Source of the DNA: Choanephora cucurbitarum
Taxonomy: Eukaryota; Mucoromycota; Mucoromycetes; Mucorales; Choanephoraceae
Length of the DNA stretch: 64,000 nt
Direction of reading: 5' to 3'
Assembly (NCBI GenBank): GCA_025331435.1
Contig: JAIWNI010000107.1
Span: forward strand, 32,020-96,019
Below are positions 22,030-33,784 of this stretch, piece by piece (position 1 is the first letter of the stretch; each line of letters opens with the position of its first letter). Made by a program: the position numbers and the translations under genes. Below the pieces are notes generated by a model, which worked only from the letters and a program-made list of their open reading frames with translations, searched no databases and was not told the origin of the DNA.

Positions 22030-25000
22030 CAAAGGCACATTGATTCCTATGTGTAGGCCAACCGTAGGTCAACAACACACCTGCAATTTGAAGGCGAAGC
22101 TAGTTTTGCCTTTCAGCCATGCTGTATTGTCGATTGCTCGCAAGCTCTCCATGGAAAAAGAGCTTTCCAATTTTAAGGCAGAAGAATGAGCAACTTGGCT
22201 GCTGGTCTTATCGCCTTATTTGCTTGCTCAGCGTTTGGCTACATAGGTGTATGATCATAAGATACTTTTTGTTAAAGCTTCTTGCAATAGGTATAAAATA
22301 ACTTAAAAAAGATATTCAATAGTAAGGACGCCACAATCAATATCAAAGGGAAGGCCGATGTTTTGATAGGAAGTACCAAAGTGTTTGCCTCTCTCTCTCT
22401 TTGATTCGTTGGCTTGATTCTAATAAAAAAAATATCTGTCATTATGATAGGGAAAGGAGCATTAAAGAAAGTAGCCCACAAAGCATTTAAGATGTCAACC
22501 TTAAGACAAATTGTAGTACTTTGTATAGTGACACGTTCAACGATAATCATTCAAAGCGACCTGACAAGAGATGCAAAATTAATCATATCAACGAAGATTC
22601 TAGTAATTGGAGCATTGATATCAAGAATATGTTTGGGAAGCCGTACATCAAGATTTGGCGGCCTCAATCACCCACGATTTCTGTTTAGAAAAAAATTGCA
22701 TCATAAAATAAGGATACTCTATCAAATGCCATCCTTCTATATCAGACAAGCAATTGGTTTGCAGTAAAGATGGCGATTACATTATACCAATGTCATTCCA
22801 ATCATGTAGTTAATACGCTACAAGTGTGCTAACTGTAATGAAAAAAAAAAACTAAATAAAAGCTATTGAGAAGGCCTCTAGAAGTCTAGAAGCTGCCGAT
22901 GAAATCTCTGATACGAGCCAAACTTTTGTAAACGATATCGTTCTTGTTTGCCTTTACGTCTGTAGGAGACCGAACTTATATGGAAGACTTTATATAAATG
23001 TATGAAGCAGACATCAACCATAGTATTTCTTAAGACTCATTATGGAATTCGTGACAGAGAATATATATCAGACATTTCTTCAACGTTCTTTCTTATTGAA
23101 TATACTTTAAAGTGCTCAATAGAAGAGCATAAGGCAGATACTTCTATATTGTTTAAGCAAGATTATTCGGAAGCTTCTCAATCACCTACTGAAGCTGCAA
23201 TTGGCTCAAACTTCAACAAGTAAGTACAATGAGTATGCCACTAAGAAGGAAAAAGAAAATTACATGATCAATTAACAATCTCTCAGTGGCAACAAAAAAA
23301 ACATTATATTCTCAACGAAGAATTAAGCATAAACGGAAGGAGAAAATAAAGAAAACGAGTAATTCAGCAAAGTACTCCAATTATCAAAAGCAGAGTGAAA
23401 AAAGTGAACAAAGAGCTGCTTTTTCAGAGCAAAAGACTAGCTCATTTTTATCGATGAAAAAACTAACAACAATACCATGTAGCTCTCTGTCATTTCTTTA
23501 GTAGACAACTTGAACAGAGATGTCGGTAAAAAAGGGGATGTTGATCTGATGATTATAGAGCTTTCGTGTTTTTCTCTCAAAAAGTAAACCTAATACCTCT
23601 TTTGTCTAACTTTCTACAGATAATGAAGATGAAGACAATGATGAAAAGACAGACTTGCTTAAAATCTCTCGTTCATATTTGAAGGCCTTGTAACCAGCAT
23701 GCAAAAACCTTCTCTTAACATCAAATGAAGCTATTTCTAAAGAGGAAATAAGAAGCGAAGTCAGAGATTGTACTGAGCAGGAAATCTTGGCTATGAAGTT
23801 CATCGTTGAAAAGCTTCAACCCTACTTGACGAGCAAAACTGCTTCAAGACGGTTTATTAGCTACCTCTTTGCTTATTAACGAATGATGTACAATAATCGG
23901 TTTATTTAGAAGTATTTACATTTTCTAGGAAATGTATTCTTAAATTGAGGATACCCTTGGATCAAGCGACTACTGTACTGAGATGTATTGACTACTCAGG
24001 GCTTACTTGCTTGCCTCTTCTCGAGCCTGAGTTCCTCAAAGTTTTATATACTTGAAGTCAATGCCTCATCTGCATACCAAATGCTTTGTGCGGCACCTGA
24101 TTCTCTAAACATTGCAGAATGTGGATTACGCACGATTCAATAAAGATGCTACTTTCTGCTCTATTTTTGACAAGGCCATAATCAAAGGAGTCTGTAAGGC
24201 TTACATGCTCGCATTTGCTCTCAACATCAAAGCCATACCAGGTATGCAGACTTGCAAAGTGCTTGGTTTAAAAAAAAAAAGAGGAGCAGTCAACAAGAAA
24301 CAACAATTTCGTTGCAAGATTACTGAGACGGCTTGTTGTCGTATATGAAAGCAAGAAGGACTCTTCAATTCTGAAAAAAAAAATGAATGCATTACCTCTC
24401 GAAGCTAATAAATCAAACAAAGACTTGCGTATCTTGTACCAACATGATCTGGCAATAAAGTCTGCTGTAGAGATAAAGAGAATCAAGCTGGAATTGAAAA
24501 ACGGTTCTATTGATTATGAAACTCAAAGCCATTAAAGAAAAAGGCGCTTTGCATAAGCTTCGATTCTCTTCTGAAGTGTATATGAGGTTACTTTTACTCC
24601 TTGGCTAACTTTGCTTTACATAAGCCAACCATTACATAAAGCTAACTAAATGGAAAATACAAAGTAAAACACGCTTTAAAACATCTGTTGTTGTAACAAC
24701 TTTTTTTTTTACACATTGTAATCATTTATTGTTTTAAAATTGAGCCAGCATAGTGATCAACACTACGTGATGTGTGTCAGTGATAGTCATGGATTGGTAA
24801 TATTATTCGCATGAAAAACTTCTGATGACTTATGTCAGTATTAAATATTGATAAGCACTTGTGTAATAACCAAGTGTTATACGTGACCATTTGTGAGACA
24901 AAGGAAAAGAGTCGCTAGCTATACGCCTTAAAGGGGTATATTTTTCTGCAACTAGCTTCAATGAAAGCTACTTGAGTCTCCGGTCCATATTTTCTATTTA

Positions 25001-25800
25001 TTCCACCAAGTGATTATTAATCTATTCCTGTTATCAGAATTGCTGCTCAAATTACATAGCCCTCATTGTCGTTGGCAATATTGCTTTACGAAAAAGAAAA
25101 GAGATTGATATGAGTGTTTTTACTTCGTTTAATTTAAGAAATTCTCGGATGCTTCCGCTAAGATTCATTGTTAATCAAGCATAAGCTATGTATTTTTTTT
25201 ATTGCCTAATTCGTTCTTTGAGTAAAACGATTCCCCTTTTTTACTTTTTTTTTTTGCTCGTTTGGCTTTCGTTTTCATAAGTAAAAATAAACTTGTTATT
25301 TTCATCAAGAAATGTCGCTGCTTATCATCAGAATAGACAGACTAGACTTCACTACATTTGCTTTTTTTTTTATATTAGCTATCAAGCCCAAAATTTCCTG
25401 TCATTCAAGCAAGCAAAACGCGACTTTTGAAAGAGAGATTTCATTGATGCAAGAATGGAGGCTTTCTGCGTTCTTTCTCAATTGAAAAGAGGAGAAAAAA
25501 GAAAGCTCCAGTTACCAAGAAAAAGTTGACAAACTTTGAAACCCATTGCTGTATTAAGAGGAATCTTATTTTACAGTTCGCAGGGCTTTTTTTTTTTGGC
25601 GTTTCAAATTTAGAAATAGAACGTGTCATCGATGAATCTGAGTTGCACATAACCCCAATCATTTGTAAGCCTAACTTTAGGGTTCTTCCATCCTATCGCG
25701 ACTTGCTTTGTCAGATGAAGGTCAGCCATGCTCTTGCTTTATTGGCTGTAGATCTTGAGCGTTTAAAACTCCTGTATCACGTCAGTGTATTGTTATGATT
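22030..25800 (+). pseudogene. Decayed protein-coding relics of unknown family
   Basis: Several plus-strand stretches have coding-like composition but no intact frame. They include LSMEKELSNFKAEE near 22140-22190, SNWSIDIKNMFGKPYIKIW near 22605-22665, AIEKASRSLEAADEISD near 22862, KTHYGIRDREYISDISST near 23030-23085, EQEILAMKFIVEKLQPYL near 23777, YARFNKDATFCSIFDKAI near 24125 and LPSYRDLLCQMKVSHALAL near 25690. They lie in different frames with stops between, so they look like one or more old genes broken by many changes. I do not recognise the family. Whether they come from one gene or several is not clear, and some could be spliced exons of a divergent live gene. Confidence 0.4.
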
Positions 25801-26477
25801 AATGCATGACAAATTCTATCCCGCGGACAAAGGAGGAGAAAAAAAAGAGAGAGAGAGAGAGAGAGTACGAAGTGATACGTATGAATAAAGCAATGAGCTT
25901 GTTCTATCGCTTTATCAAAGCTTACTATATTTATATTAAATAACAAGTCAATCTTACGTAAATGAAGTATAATCATTCAATTGTTTGGGTTATCCTTTTT
26001 TTTTTCACCCCAATTTAAAGCCAATGTCGGACCTGACATACTTTCTATGTAAACTATTTTCTTTTTTTTTTTTCTCAAGAAAAGCCGCAAAATTCAAAAG
26101 ATAAAGGAGAGTGGGGGGAAAAAGGGAAAATCACGTATTGTTTAGTGAAAGGAAAATATAGTTTAGGAAGATTATGGCTCAACAAGAAAAAAAAAAAGAA
26201 GAATAGCACTACATTACACAAAAAAAAGACAGCCAAAAAGACCTTATTAAGATAAGGATAATAATTAAAAATAAAATTAGATCCTTTTGATAAATACATG
26301 AGCGGACACTCATATTGATGCTATTAAAGCAGTCCTAAAGCAGGCTTCCGATATCGCTTACATCATCCAAGACCTCACTATTTAATCTAACGTTCTGAAT
26401 ACTGCTTGTTTCTCTTTTCTTTTTTTCTTTTTTTCTTTTTTCTGTACGATTTATCTTTATTGAATCTATATATAAAA

Positions 26478-28106
26478 ATGGTTGAAGCTGTGTAAGTGTT
26501 CTTCATTCTACATGACCACAATGCATCACTAAACGCGTCTTTCTTCTTAGTGCTGATATTGGTCTCATTGGTTTGGCTGTCATGGTAAGTTATCTAAATG
26601 AAATGTGTGGTTATCTTATTATTAACATTGTTTCTGCAAATAGGGTCAAAACCTTATCTTGAACATGAACGACCACGGTTATACCGTTTGTGCCTACAAC
26701 CGTACTACCTCCAAGGTTGACGATTTCTTGAACAACGAAGCCAAGGGTACCAAGGTTGTTGGTGCTCACTCCGTTGAAGAACTCTGTGCCAAGTTGAAGC
26801 GTCCCAGAAAGGTCATGTTGCTCGTCAAGGCCGGTTCTGCTGTCGATGCTTTCATTGACCAATTGTTGCCTTACCTCGAAGAAGGCGATATCATCATTGA
26901 TGGTGGTAACTCTCACTTCCCCGACTCTATCCGTCGTGCTGAAGAATTGGAAAAGAAGGGTATCCTCTTTGTTGGTTCTGGTGTCTCTGGTGGTGAAGAA
27001 GGTGCCCGTTTCGGTCCTTCTTTGATGCCTGGTGGTAACCCCAAGGCCTGGCCCGCCATCAAGGATATCTTCCAAGATATCTCTGCTAAGGCTCCCGATG
27101 GTGCTCCCTGTTGTGACTGGGTTGGTGAAACTGGTGCTGGCCACTACGTCAAGATGGTCCACAACGGTATTGGTAAGTTATTATGCAATAGTTATCTGAA
27201 CGTGATTACTTACCTTGTTGAATATTAGAATATGGTGACATGCAATTGATTTGTGAAGTTTACCAAATCATGAAGGAAGGTCTCGGTTTGTCTCACGACG
27301 AAATGGCCAACACTTTCGAAGAATGGAACAAGGGTGAATTGGATTCTTTCTTGATTGAAATCACCCGTGATATCCTCAAGTACAAGGACACTGATGGTGC
27401 TCCTCTTGTTGAAAAGATCCTCGATACTGCTGGTCAAAAGGGTACTGGTAAGTGGACTGGTATTGACTCTCTTGACCGTGGTATTCCCGTTACCTTGATC
27501 GGTGAAGCCGTCTATGCTCGTTGTCTCTCTTCTTTGAAGGGTGAACGTACCCGTGCCTCCAAGATCTTGAAGGGTCCCACTGCCAAGTTCGAAGGTGACA
27601 AGACCAAGTTCATTGCTCAACTCGGTCAAGCCCTCTACGCTTCCAAGATTGTCTCTTACGCTCAAGGTTTCATGTTGATGCGTCAAGCTGCCAAGGACAA
27701 CAACTGGAACTTGAACAACGCCGGTATTGCCTTGATGTGGCGTGGTGGTTGTATCATCCGTTCCGTCTTCTTGGGTAAGATCAAGGATGCCTACACCAAC
27801 AACCCCGAACTTGAAAACTTGTTGTTCGACCCCTTCTTCCAAAAGGCTACTGAAGATGCTCAAGAATCCTGGAGAGCTGTCATTGCCACTGCTGTTCAAA
27901 TGGGTATCCCCACTCCTGCTCTCTCCACTGCCTTGAACTTCTACGATGGTCTCCGTCACGAAATTCTCCCTGCCAACCTCCTCCAAGCTCAACGTGATTA
28001 CTTTGGTGCTCACACTTACGAACTCTTGGAATCTCCTGGCAAGTGGGTCCACACCAACTGGACCGGTAAGGGTGGTAACGTCTCTGCCTCTACCTACCTT
28101 GCTTAA
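26478..28106 (+). CDS. GND1: 6-phosphogluconate dehydrogenase, decarboxylating
   Basis: Oxidative pentose phosphate enzyme that converts 6-phosphogluconate to ribulose-5-phosphate with NADPH. Four exons give about 484 residues. Exon 1 (ATG at 26478) is five codons; exon 2 carries the NADP-binding IGLIGLAVMGQN across the next splice; then YNRTTSKVD, IIIDGGNSHFPDS, the substrate loop VSGGEEGARFGPSLMPGG and the catalytic Lys segment GHYVKMVHNGIEYGDMQ, the last split by an intron. The C-terminal part has AQGFMLMRQAA, GGCIIRSVFLG, LRHEILPANLLQAQRDYFGAHTYE and WTGKGGNVSASTYLA. Codon use is strongly biased (GGT, AAG, TTG, CTC), which suits a highly expressed gene and produces long but meaningless antisense frames. 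Secure. Confidence 0.98.
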
Positions 28107-28590
28107 ATAGTTTTATAATTATTATCCCCCCCCCATTTTTTTTGTGTATTTCTACCTTTGTATAGTTTAAACTAAAAAAGAAAAGAGTCAAAGAGCTCTT
28201 TTGTTAAATAAATCATTTTATTTCGATGTATATATGCAAGAGGTTGTATTGATGTGTGTGTGTGTGTATCTTGGGTGGGTTTATGTATCCTACACTGGAA
28301 TCTTGAAAGCATGACTTTTTTAAAAAAAAATATAGAATATGTGTTGTCGAAATAACAGAGGTTTATTCTTAATTCGCAACCAAAATTTTGTTAACTAGCT
28401 GAGGACCTCAAATGGAATAATCATCTGTCTCAAAGCTCTTTTCCTTTCTTTGGGTTAAATTGATAACAGCGAAAATATCTCAACATGCGTGTGTCTAGAG
28501 AAGAATGATAGCTTATTTTAAAAGAGCGATTACATTTTTTTTCCTATTTTCATTGCATCAGTTAATTATTATTATTTTTTTTCCTTACCT
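28107..28590. other. Intergenic region between GND1 and the PDI gene
   Basis: Contains the GND1 3'UTR with a C8 run near 28126, a (GT)n microsatellite at about 28251-28268, and the upstream region of the PDI gene, rich in T. No gene seen. Confidence 0.55.
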
Positions 28591-30579
28591 ATGCATCTTT
28601 CATTGGCTGCAGGCACTGCCTTGCTTGTTTGTCTTCTCAAGACAGTCTCTGCTGAAACAACAGAACTTAGACCTGATAATATCAAGAAACATATATCCAC
28701 TGGCACATGGCTTATCGAGCACTTTTCACCCTACTGTCCTCACTGTCAAAACTTCGGTATTTGAGATGAAACAGACTCTTACTTTCATGTCACTCACACT
28801 CCTTTATTAGCTCCTCATTGGAAGAAGGCTACGGATGAATTCAACGATCTGGCTAAAGAGTATGATCTCTATTTTGGCACCATTGACTGTTCAACTCAAG
28901 GTGACTTGTGTGATGAACATGAAGTGATGGCCTATCCTACACTTCAACTGTGGGAAGACGGAAAAAAAGTAGAACGTTATACAGCCAAGACAGCCTATGA
29001 ACCATTAGTTGAATACATTCAAACCAAGATTGATATGAAGAAGAGTCTAAAGGCAGAAAAAGACGAAGAAGAATTAGGAGAAGAGGATGAGAACTTGATA
29101 GAATTGAAGGATGATCAAGAAGCAGAGATTGAGACAGAAGAATTAAGCGAGCAAGAACAAGAAGAGGAAGAAGTCGTAGCTGCCTTAGCTTTACCTAATC
29201 CTGAAGGTATCTCAGTCAATATGGATGGTACTCAGCTGAAGGAAATTGCCTCTGGTTCAACACCTTGGTTTATCAAATTTTATGCACCTTGGTGCGGTCA
29301 CTGTAAAGCATTGGCACCTACCTGGACTCAAATGGCTACTCAACTTCAAGGTCAGGTGAATGTAGGTGAAGTGGATTGTCAAGCTTTGCCTGGTAAGTCC
29401 ATACATACATGATCCATACAATGTTTCCGAACACTCATCTTTATTAAAAACAGCTGTATGTCAAGAATATGGTGTTCAAGGATTTCCTACTCTCAAAATG
29501 CTTGGTAATGGTGAGCCTGTCCAATACTTGAGTGATCGTTCTCTAGCCAGCTTAACTCAATTTGCACTGTCACATTCTGGGTAAGTCAATATGAGACAAA
29601 TGTTGCCATGATCAAACTAACATAGCACGTTATAGTCCAGCCGTAAAAAAAGTGGACTTTAATGAGCTCATTCAACATTTGGCTGTCAAAGATGTAGCTA
29701 TCGTCTATCTGTTGAATGAAGCGAAGGGTCATGTACCTGTCTTGGTTGAATCGATGGCTAGTGAGCATGCTGCCACCTTGCCTTTTTACGCATCCAGCGA
29801 TGAGGCTTCCTTTAAGCGATTTGGTGTTTCACCTTCTGATCTGCCTGTCCTTTTGATTGCCAAGGATAATTCGTTCCAAGTGTACGGCTCTCATGATTTC
29901 TCCAACACAAAGATGGCTAAGGAAGCTTTGGCTCGTTGGATCGAACAAGAACAATATCCCTTGGTGACCCAACTTGGTGCTCATAACGGACAGGCCATCC
30001 TAAAGGGCACTCAACCCGTTGTCCTTCATCTCTACCGCACCAAAGCCAACAGTAAGAAATTTCATCAGATGGCTGCTAAAGCAGAATCTTCCTCCAATGT
30101 GATCTTTGCTGAGATGGACTATAGTCTATGGAAAGAATATGCAGCTACTAAATTTGATGTTGAGCTCAAAGAAGCATCTGATCAAGTGCTCATTTATGAT
30201 GCTCCTGTAAGTTGAGAAGGAAGGCCCTCTATCTTACTCAATCACTCACGATTCGCATTAGCATTACAAGGTTTACAAAGCAGGTTTAGATCATCAATCG
30301 TTTTCATTGGATCATACAGAAACTATCTATGAAGCACTTGATCACCTTGATCAACTGGAAGGTCAAACTGTGCTTTCACCTCATGAGGAATTAGGCGTCT
30401 CTGTCACAAATGCCTTTGCATGGATGGGTGTTCATTGGATCTTTAGTTTAGTTAGTTTAAGTGCTTTGGGTGCCTTTGTCTATCGTTATTTGACTCATCA
30501 TTCACCCAAGCGTGTGTCTGCTGGTATTTTACCTTCCTTTAAGGCTGCACCTACTACATCAGACTATCATAAAGATTAA
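28591..30579 (+). CDS. Membrane-anchored protein disulfide isomerase (TMX3/Eps1-like)
   Basis: ER thiol oxidoreductase with two active thioredoxin domains and a C-terminal membrane anchor. The ATG at 28591 opens a clear signal peptide (LSLAAGTALLVCLLKTVSA). The first thioredoxin domain has CPHC in FSPYCPHCQNF near residue 50. An acidic linker follows (about 29061-29180, almost all Glu, Asp and Gln), then the second domain with CGHC in FYAPWCGHCKALAPTW. Two redox-inactive thioredoxin-like domains likely fill the 29.6-30.2 kb part. The end has a single membrane segment (about WIFSLVSLSALGAFVYRYL) and a short cytosolic tail without KDEL. Four introns (after QNF, ALP, HSG and DAP) join the frames; total about 588 residues. 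It probably acts in folding or quality control of membrane proteins. Confidence 0.9.
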
Positions 30580-30596
30580 GAACAATAATAAACGAT

Positions 30597-31808
30597 TTAT
30601 TTGGCATCTTTTGTTGAAGAAGCAGAAGAAGAAGGTGGTGACAAAGAACGAGCACGACGGGTATTTAAAAGAACAAGGTCACTTGGAGAAGGCGCTGATA
30701 CAGTACGAGTGGCATTGGTGTCTATTCTTGATCTCTTACTAGGATGATGATTACTATGACTACTGTTGCTACTGCTACTACTGCTACTGCTACTGCTACT
30801 ACTGTTATTATTAGGGTTGCTATGATTAGGATGATTATTAATTGGTTTCTCTTGACGAGTATGCACATTTTCCATTCGACCCAAACTTGTATCGATAGGC
30901 GGTAAAATTGGTTTAGCAGAACGAGGCGAAGGTGAAGTAGATTTTGAAGAAGAAGAAGGCTGTTCAATCAAGACAGGGCGAGGTAATGTTGGCTTCCTTT
31001 TTTTGTTGTCTGATGGTAATGAAGGTCGAGTCATGGGCGAGGTAGTCAGAGGAGAAGGAGGCCCTCCAGCACCTCTCTGAATCTTGGCCTTTAAGGCTTC
31101 CATGACTTTATTATGAGACAACTTATCCGGTGGTTCCTGCTGTTCACTGGGTAATGAAATAGAAGATCGATGTTTGCTTCCCTTGGGTTCTTCTAGTGTG
31201 GGCGAGATAGGACGGAATGGAGCTGGATGAGGTTGAAGGCGTGTGGTGTCAGTTGATGGACAGAGTGGATGAGCAGAATGAGGATAAGGAACAGAAGGTG
31301 AAAGAGGAGGGGCTTGTTGGTAATGAGGTGGATAGTTGAAGCGTGCAAGTACCTGTTGTTGAACAGGAGCAAGGCCAATGTAAGGTTGAGAAGAAGGTGG
31401 AGGTATAGGAGGTGGGGGAAGTGGATGAGGCAAGACTTGAATAGGTGTCACCATATCACCTGTCTTGGCCTGTTCTCTTGCCAGGTCTAAATCCATCTGT
31501 CTAAGCTTGATACGCGCTTCTTCTGCTCTCAATGTATCTCTAGCTGCTTTTTTCTATCCTGATTGTAAGCCAACTAATGATATCTTTTTAGATTAGAGAG
31601 CTCTTACTTTATCTTCTTCTGACTTGGCTGTTAATATATATTTTAAGAGCTCGGGGTCATCACTATATCGATCGAGTATTTCTTTTACAGTAATATCGTT
31701 TGAAAGTATTGATTTTGACTGAGAAGGTGAAGGAGGAATAGGCCATTGAAAGGCAGAAGTAGGTTGTTTAGGCGAAGTAGAGCCTGGGTGTGGGGAAGGA
31801 TTTGCCAT
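30597..31808 (-). CDS. Low-complexity Pro/Ser-rich protein, function unknown
   Basis: Two exons joined by an intron that starts after KSEEDK and ends before KKAARDTL. The N-terminal 90 residues contain one possibly folded element: KEILDRYSDDPELLKYILTA, then a charged helix AEEARIKLRQMDLDLAREQ that could be a coiled coil. The rest, about 280 residues, is disordered: PPPP runs, SP/TP motifs, a basic patch NKKRKPTLPR, a run of Ser near 30767-30815 and KRSRID. The basic patches suggest nuclear localisation and the layout suggests a transcription or chromatin regulator, but I recognise no domain. The gene starts 119 bp from the divergent GLE1 gene and ends 17 bp from the stop of the convergent PDI gene. 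Confidence 0.75.
30767..30815. repeat. Trinucleotide repeat coding for polyserine
   Basis: CTACTG/CTGCTA-type triplets on the plus strand; on the minus strand they encode a run of about 12 Ser residues in the low-complexity protein. Mixed Ser codons suggest it is not a fresh slippage product. Confidence 0.7.
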
Positions 31809-31927
31809 ATATTAATATGAATACAAGAAAAAAAAAAAAGAGAGAGAGAAAACGTGTGTGGCGCTACTTTAAGAAAAATCGATTATTTTTTTTTATTCAT
31901 GTATTTTCTCTCTTATTCTGTTTAAAT
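31809..31927. promoter_or_regulatory. Short bidirectional promoter between the Ser-rich protein gene and GLE1
   Basis: Only 119 bp separate the two divergent start codons. The stretch holds an A13-(GA)n tract at about 31827-31850 and a T8 run near 31887. Both genes must share this promoter unless one starts inside its neighbour. Confidence 0.6.
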
Positions 31928-33761
31928 ATGAATCAACTCAAGATCACGAATCCAAGGATATATTCTGCATTTGACTCTGATTCAGATAGCGATCCAGAAG
32001 ATTATGCTTCATTCTTTCCTTCCAACATGTAACATCGCCTATTCTATTCTTAATTCTCTATTGACGCGTTCTTGTGTTAGTCGTCCAACATTAGTCTCGG
32101 ATAAGCAACAGCGTAATTTAGTTCGATTGGGTTGTACTTATAGTCCATTAGAAGGATACAAACAGAAATTGATGAACCCAGTAAGATGTGTTTCTAAAAG
32201 AAAAAAGAGAATGATCTTTGAGTCTAATGATCTCTAGTCATGTTATGATCATCAATTTGCTCTCAAGACAAAACAACACAAAGATCAACTAAAGCAAGGT
32301 ATTCGAACTTTACTAGATCAGAAAAAGGAACAACAAAAGAATGAGCTGAAGGCTATTACTGCCTTATTAAAAGAGTTACAGACAGAGAGGTAAAAAAGAA
32401 AAGCAACTTCCCTAGTGTATATACTCAGAGGAGGGAGATGATAGTGTCATGGATGATCAAGAGGATGATAAACAGTTTGAAGAAGAATTGAAAAAGCAGC
32501 GTCAATTGATTGATGAGGCTATTGCACTGGACAAAAAGAGAGCAGAGGAATTGACTGCTCAAGCCAAATTGAAGGCTGAAAAAGAAAAGGCAGAACAGGC
32601 AGAGAAGGAAGAGAAAGAAAAGAAGTTAAAGGAAAAGGAAGCAGAAGAAAAACAAAAGAAAGAAGAATTAGCCAAATTGGTATGTTCTTTTTTGATCTGG
32701 TGAACCCTATGTGAACTTACAGATCTTCCCTTTTTTTTTCTTAGAAACAATCCTCAGCTACTTCATTAGAAGGTTTAAAGGAATACGAACAATACTATCA
32801 AAAGATCGAATATTATCAAAAGACCATTCGACCTAAATTACAACAAGATGCTTTCCGTAAGCAATGTTTCACTGCCAGAAGAGTGATCAGTAGAACCATC
32901 AGTCAATTACAACACAAACACTCTGTCGTGCTAGAGAAGGTATTTAAAAAAAAGCAAAATAGTATGAATTCTTATTTAGTTGAATAGTATCAATTCTTAA
33001 GTAACCATATCATGGGTATTAAACAACAATCACAAGATGCCTTTGAAGTCATGTTAAATCACTTAGCTAAAGCTTTTCTGAGCCAAGTAAAACAGGAAAT
33101 TCATGCTACTGAATACGCTGCCTATTTCTTGGCTCGATTTGCTTATCTCATGTGTGCTACTATACCTGAATTCAAAGATTATCTGATGGGACGTCTGTTT
33201 AAACGATGTCCTTATCTGATCCCTCGTTATCATGATGACGATCCTGTAAGTGAAGCAAAAAACTCTAAAAACCAGAAACTCATATTTGATTAGACACTTT
33301 CATCAGATGAGATAAGATCTCGTCTTCGTTATCGTTATAGTAACAAAGAGAAAAAGATAATGGAGACCTTCCTGGAACATGCTGAGCATCAAAGATGTTA
33401 TGTCATGTTATTTGGAGCTTTGACACAGACACTGCCTGATCCTGGGCAACCAGAGAATCCGATAGGTATCAAACATGCCTGGATCTGGCTAGCACGTATC
33501 TGTAACATGCCTCCTCGAGAGATCACTCCCTTCTTGGTACTTGGCTTGTTAGAGGTCACTGCCATTCGATTGTTAGAGGCTTATCCTCACCAGACGCCCA
33601 AACTGTTCCGTTTGATACGTGAGACCATTTGCCCTCTCTATCCTGTGGCGGATGGTGGGGTCAATAAGGCCAGTATTCATAATCTAGAGATGTTCTTGGA
33701 TGATTACTTTAAGACAGGCAGACCCAATTGTATACCAGAATCAAAACCAGCTAAAGTCTAA
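31928..33761 (+). CDS. GLE1: mRNA export factor GLE1
   Basis: Nuclear pore-associated protein that, with inositol hexakisphosphate, activates the DEAD-box ATPase Dbp5 to release mRNPs on the cytoplasmic side. Seven exons. The N-terminal part has an acidic DSDSDSDPEDY motif; the middle is a long coiled coil of Lys, Glu and Gln (QFEEELKKQRQLIDEAIALD and onward to about 32690). The C-terminal GLE1 domain carries YYQKIEYYQKTIRPKL, ARRVISRTISQL, HATEYAAYFLARFAYL, LFKRCPYLIPRY, PIGIKHAWIWLARICNMPP and TICPLYPVADGG, all in family order. About 505 residues, compact for the family. The stop is 23 bp from the stop of the convergent GCP3 gene. Identity is secure; exon borders in the first half are by consensus. 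Confidence 0.93.
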
Positions 33762-33784
33762 AAACACTATTTTATTATATTATG

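Larger units (their letters stand above)
20222..26477. other. 6.2 kb gene desert with decayed coding relics
   Basis: Longest gene-free stretch in the window. It starts with the TRP5 promoter and ends with the GND1 promoter (T-rich runs, TATATA just before the GND1 ATG). Between them are only short frames broken by stops and frame changes. Several stretches on the plus strand still look protein-like (see the relic entry). No tRNA, rRNA or complete transposon was recognised. Confidence 0.6.

Noticed and set aside
26611..27162. Antisense frame of 183 codons over GND1 exon 3
   Set aside because: Same codon-bias shadow; no start context or motif.
27225..28052. Long antisense frame (275 codons) over GND1
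   Set aside because: It is the shadow of a strongly codon-biased gene; the sense strand encodes an intact 6-phosphogluconate dehydrogenase.
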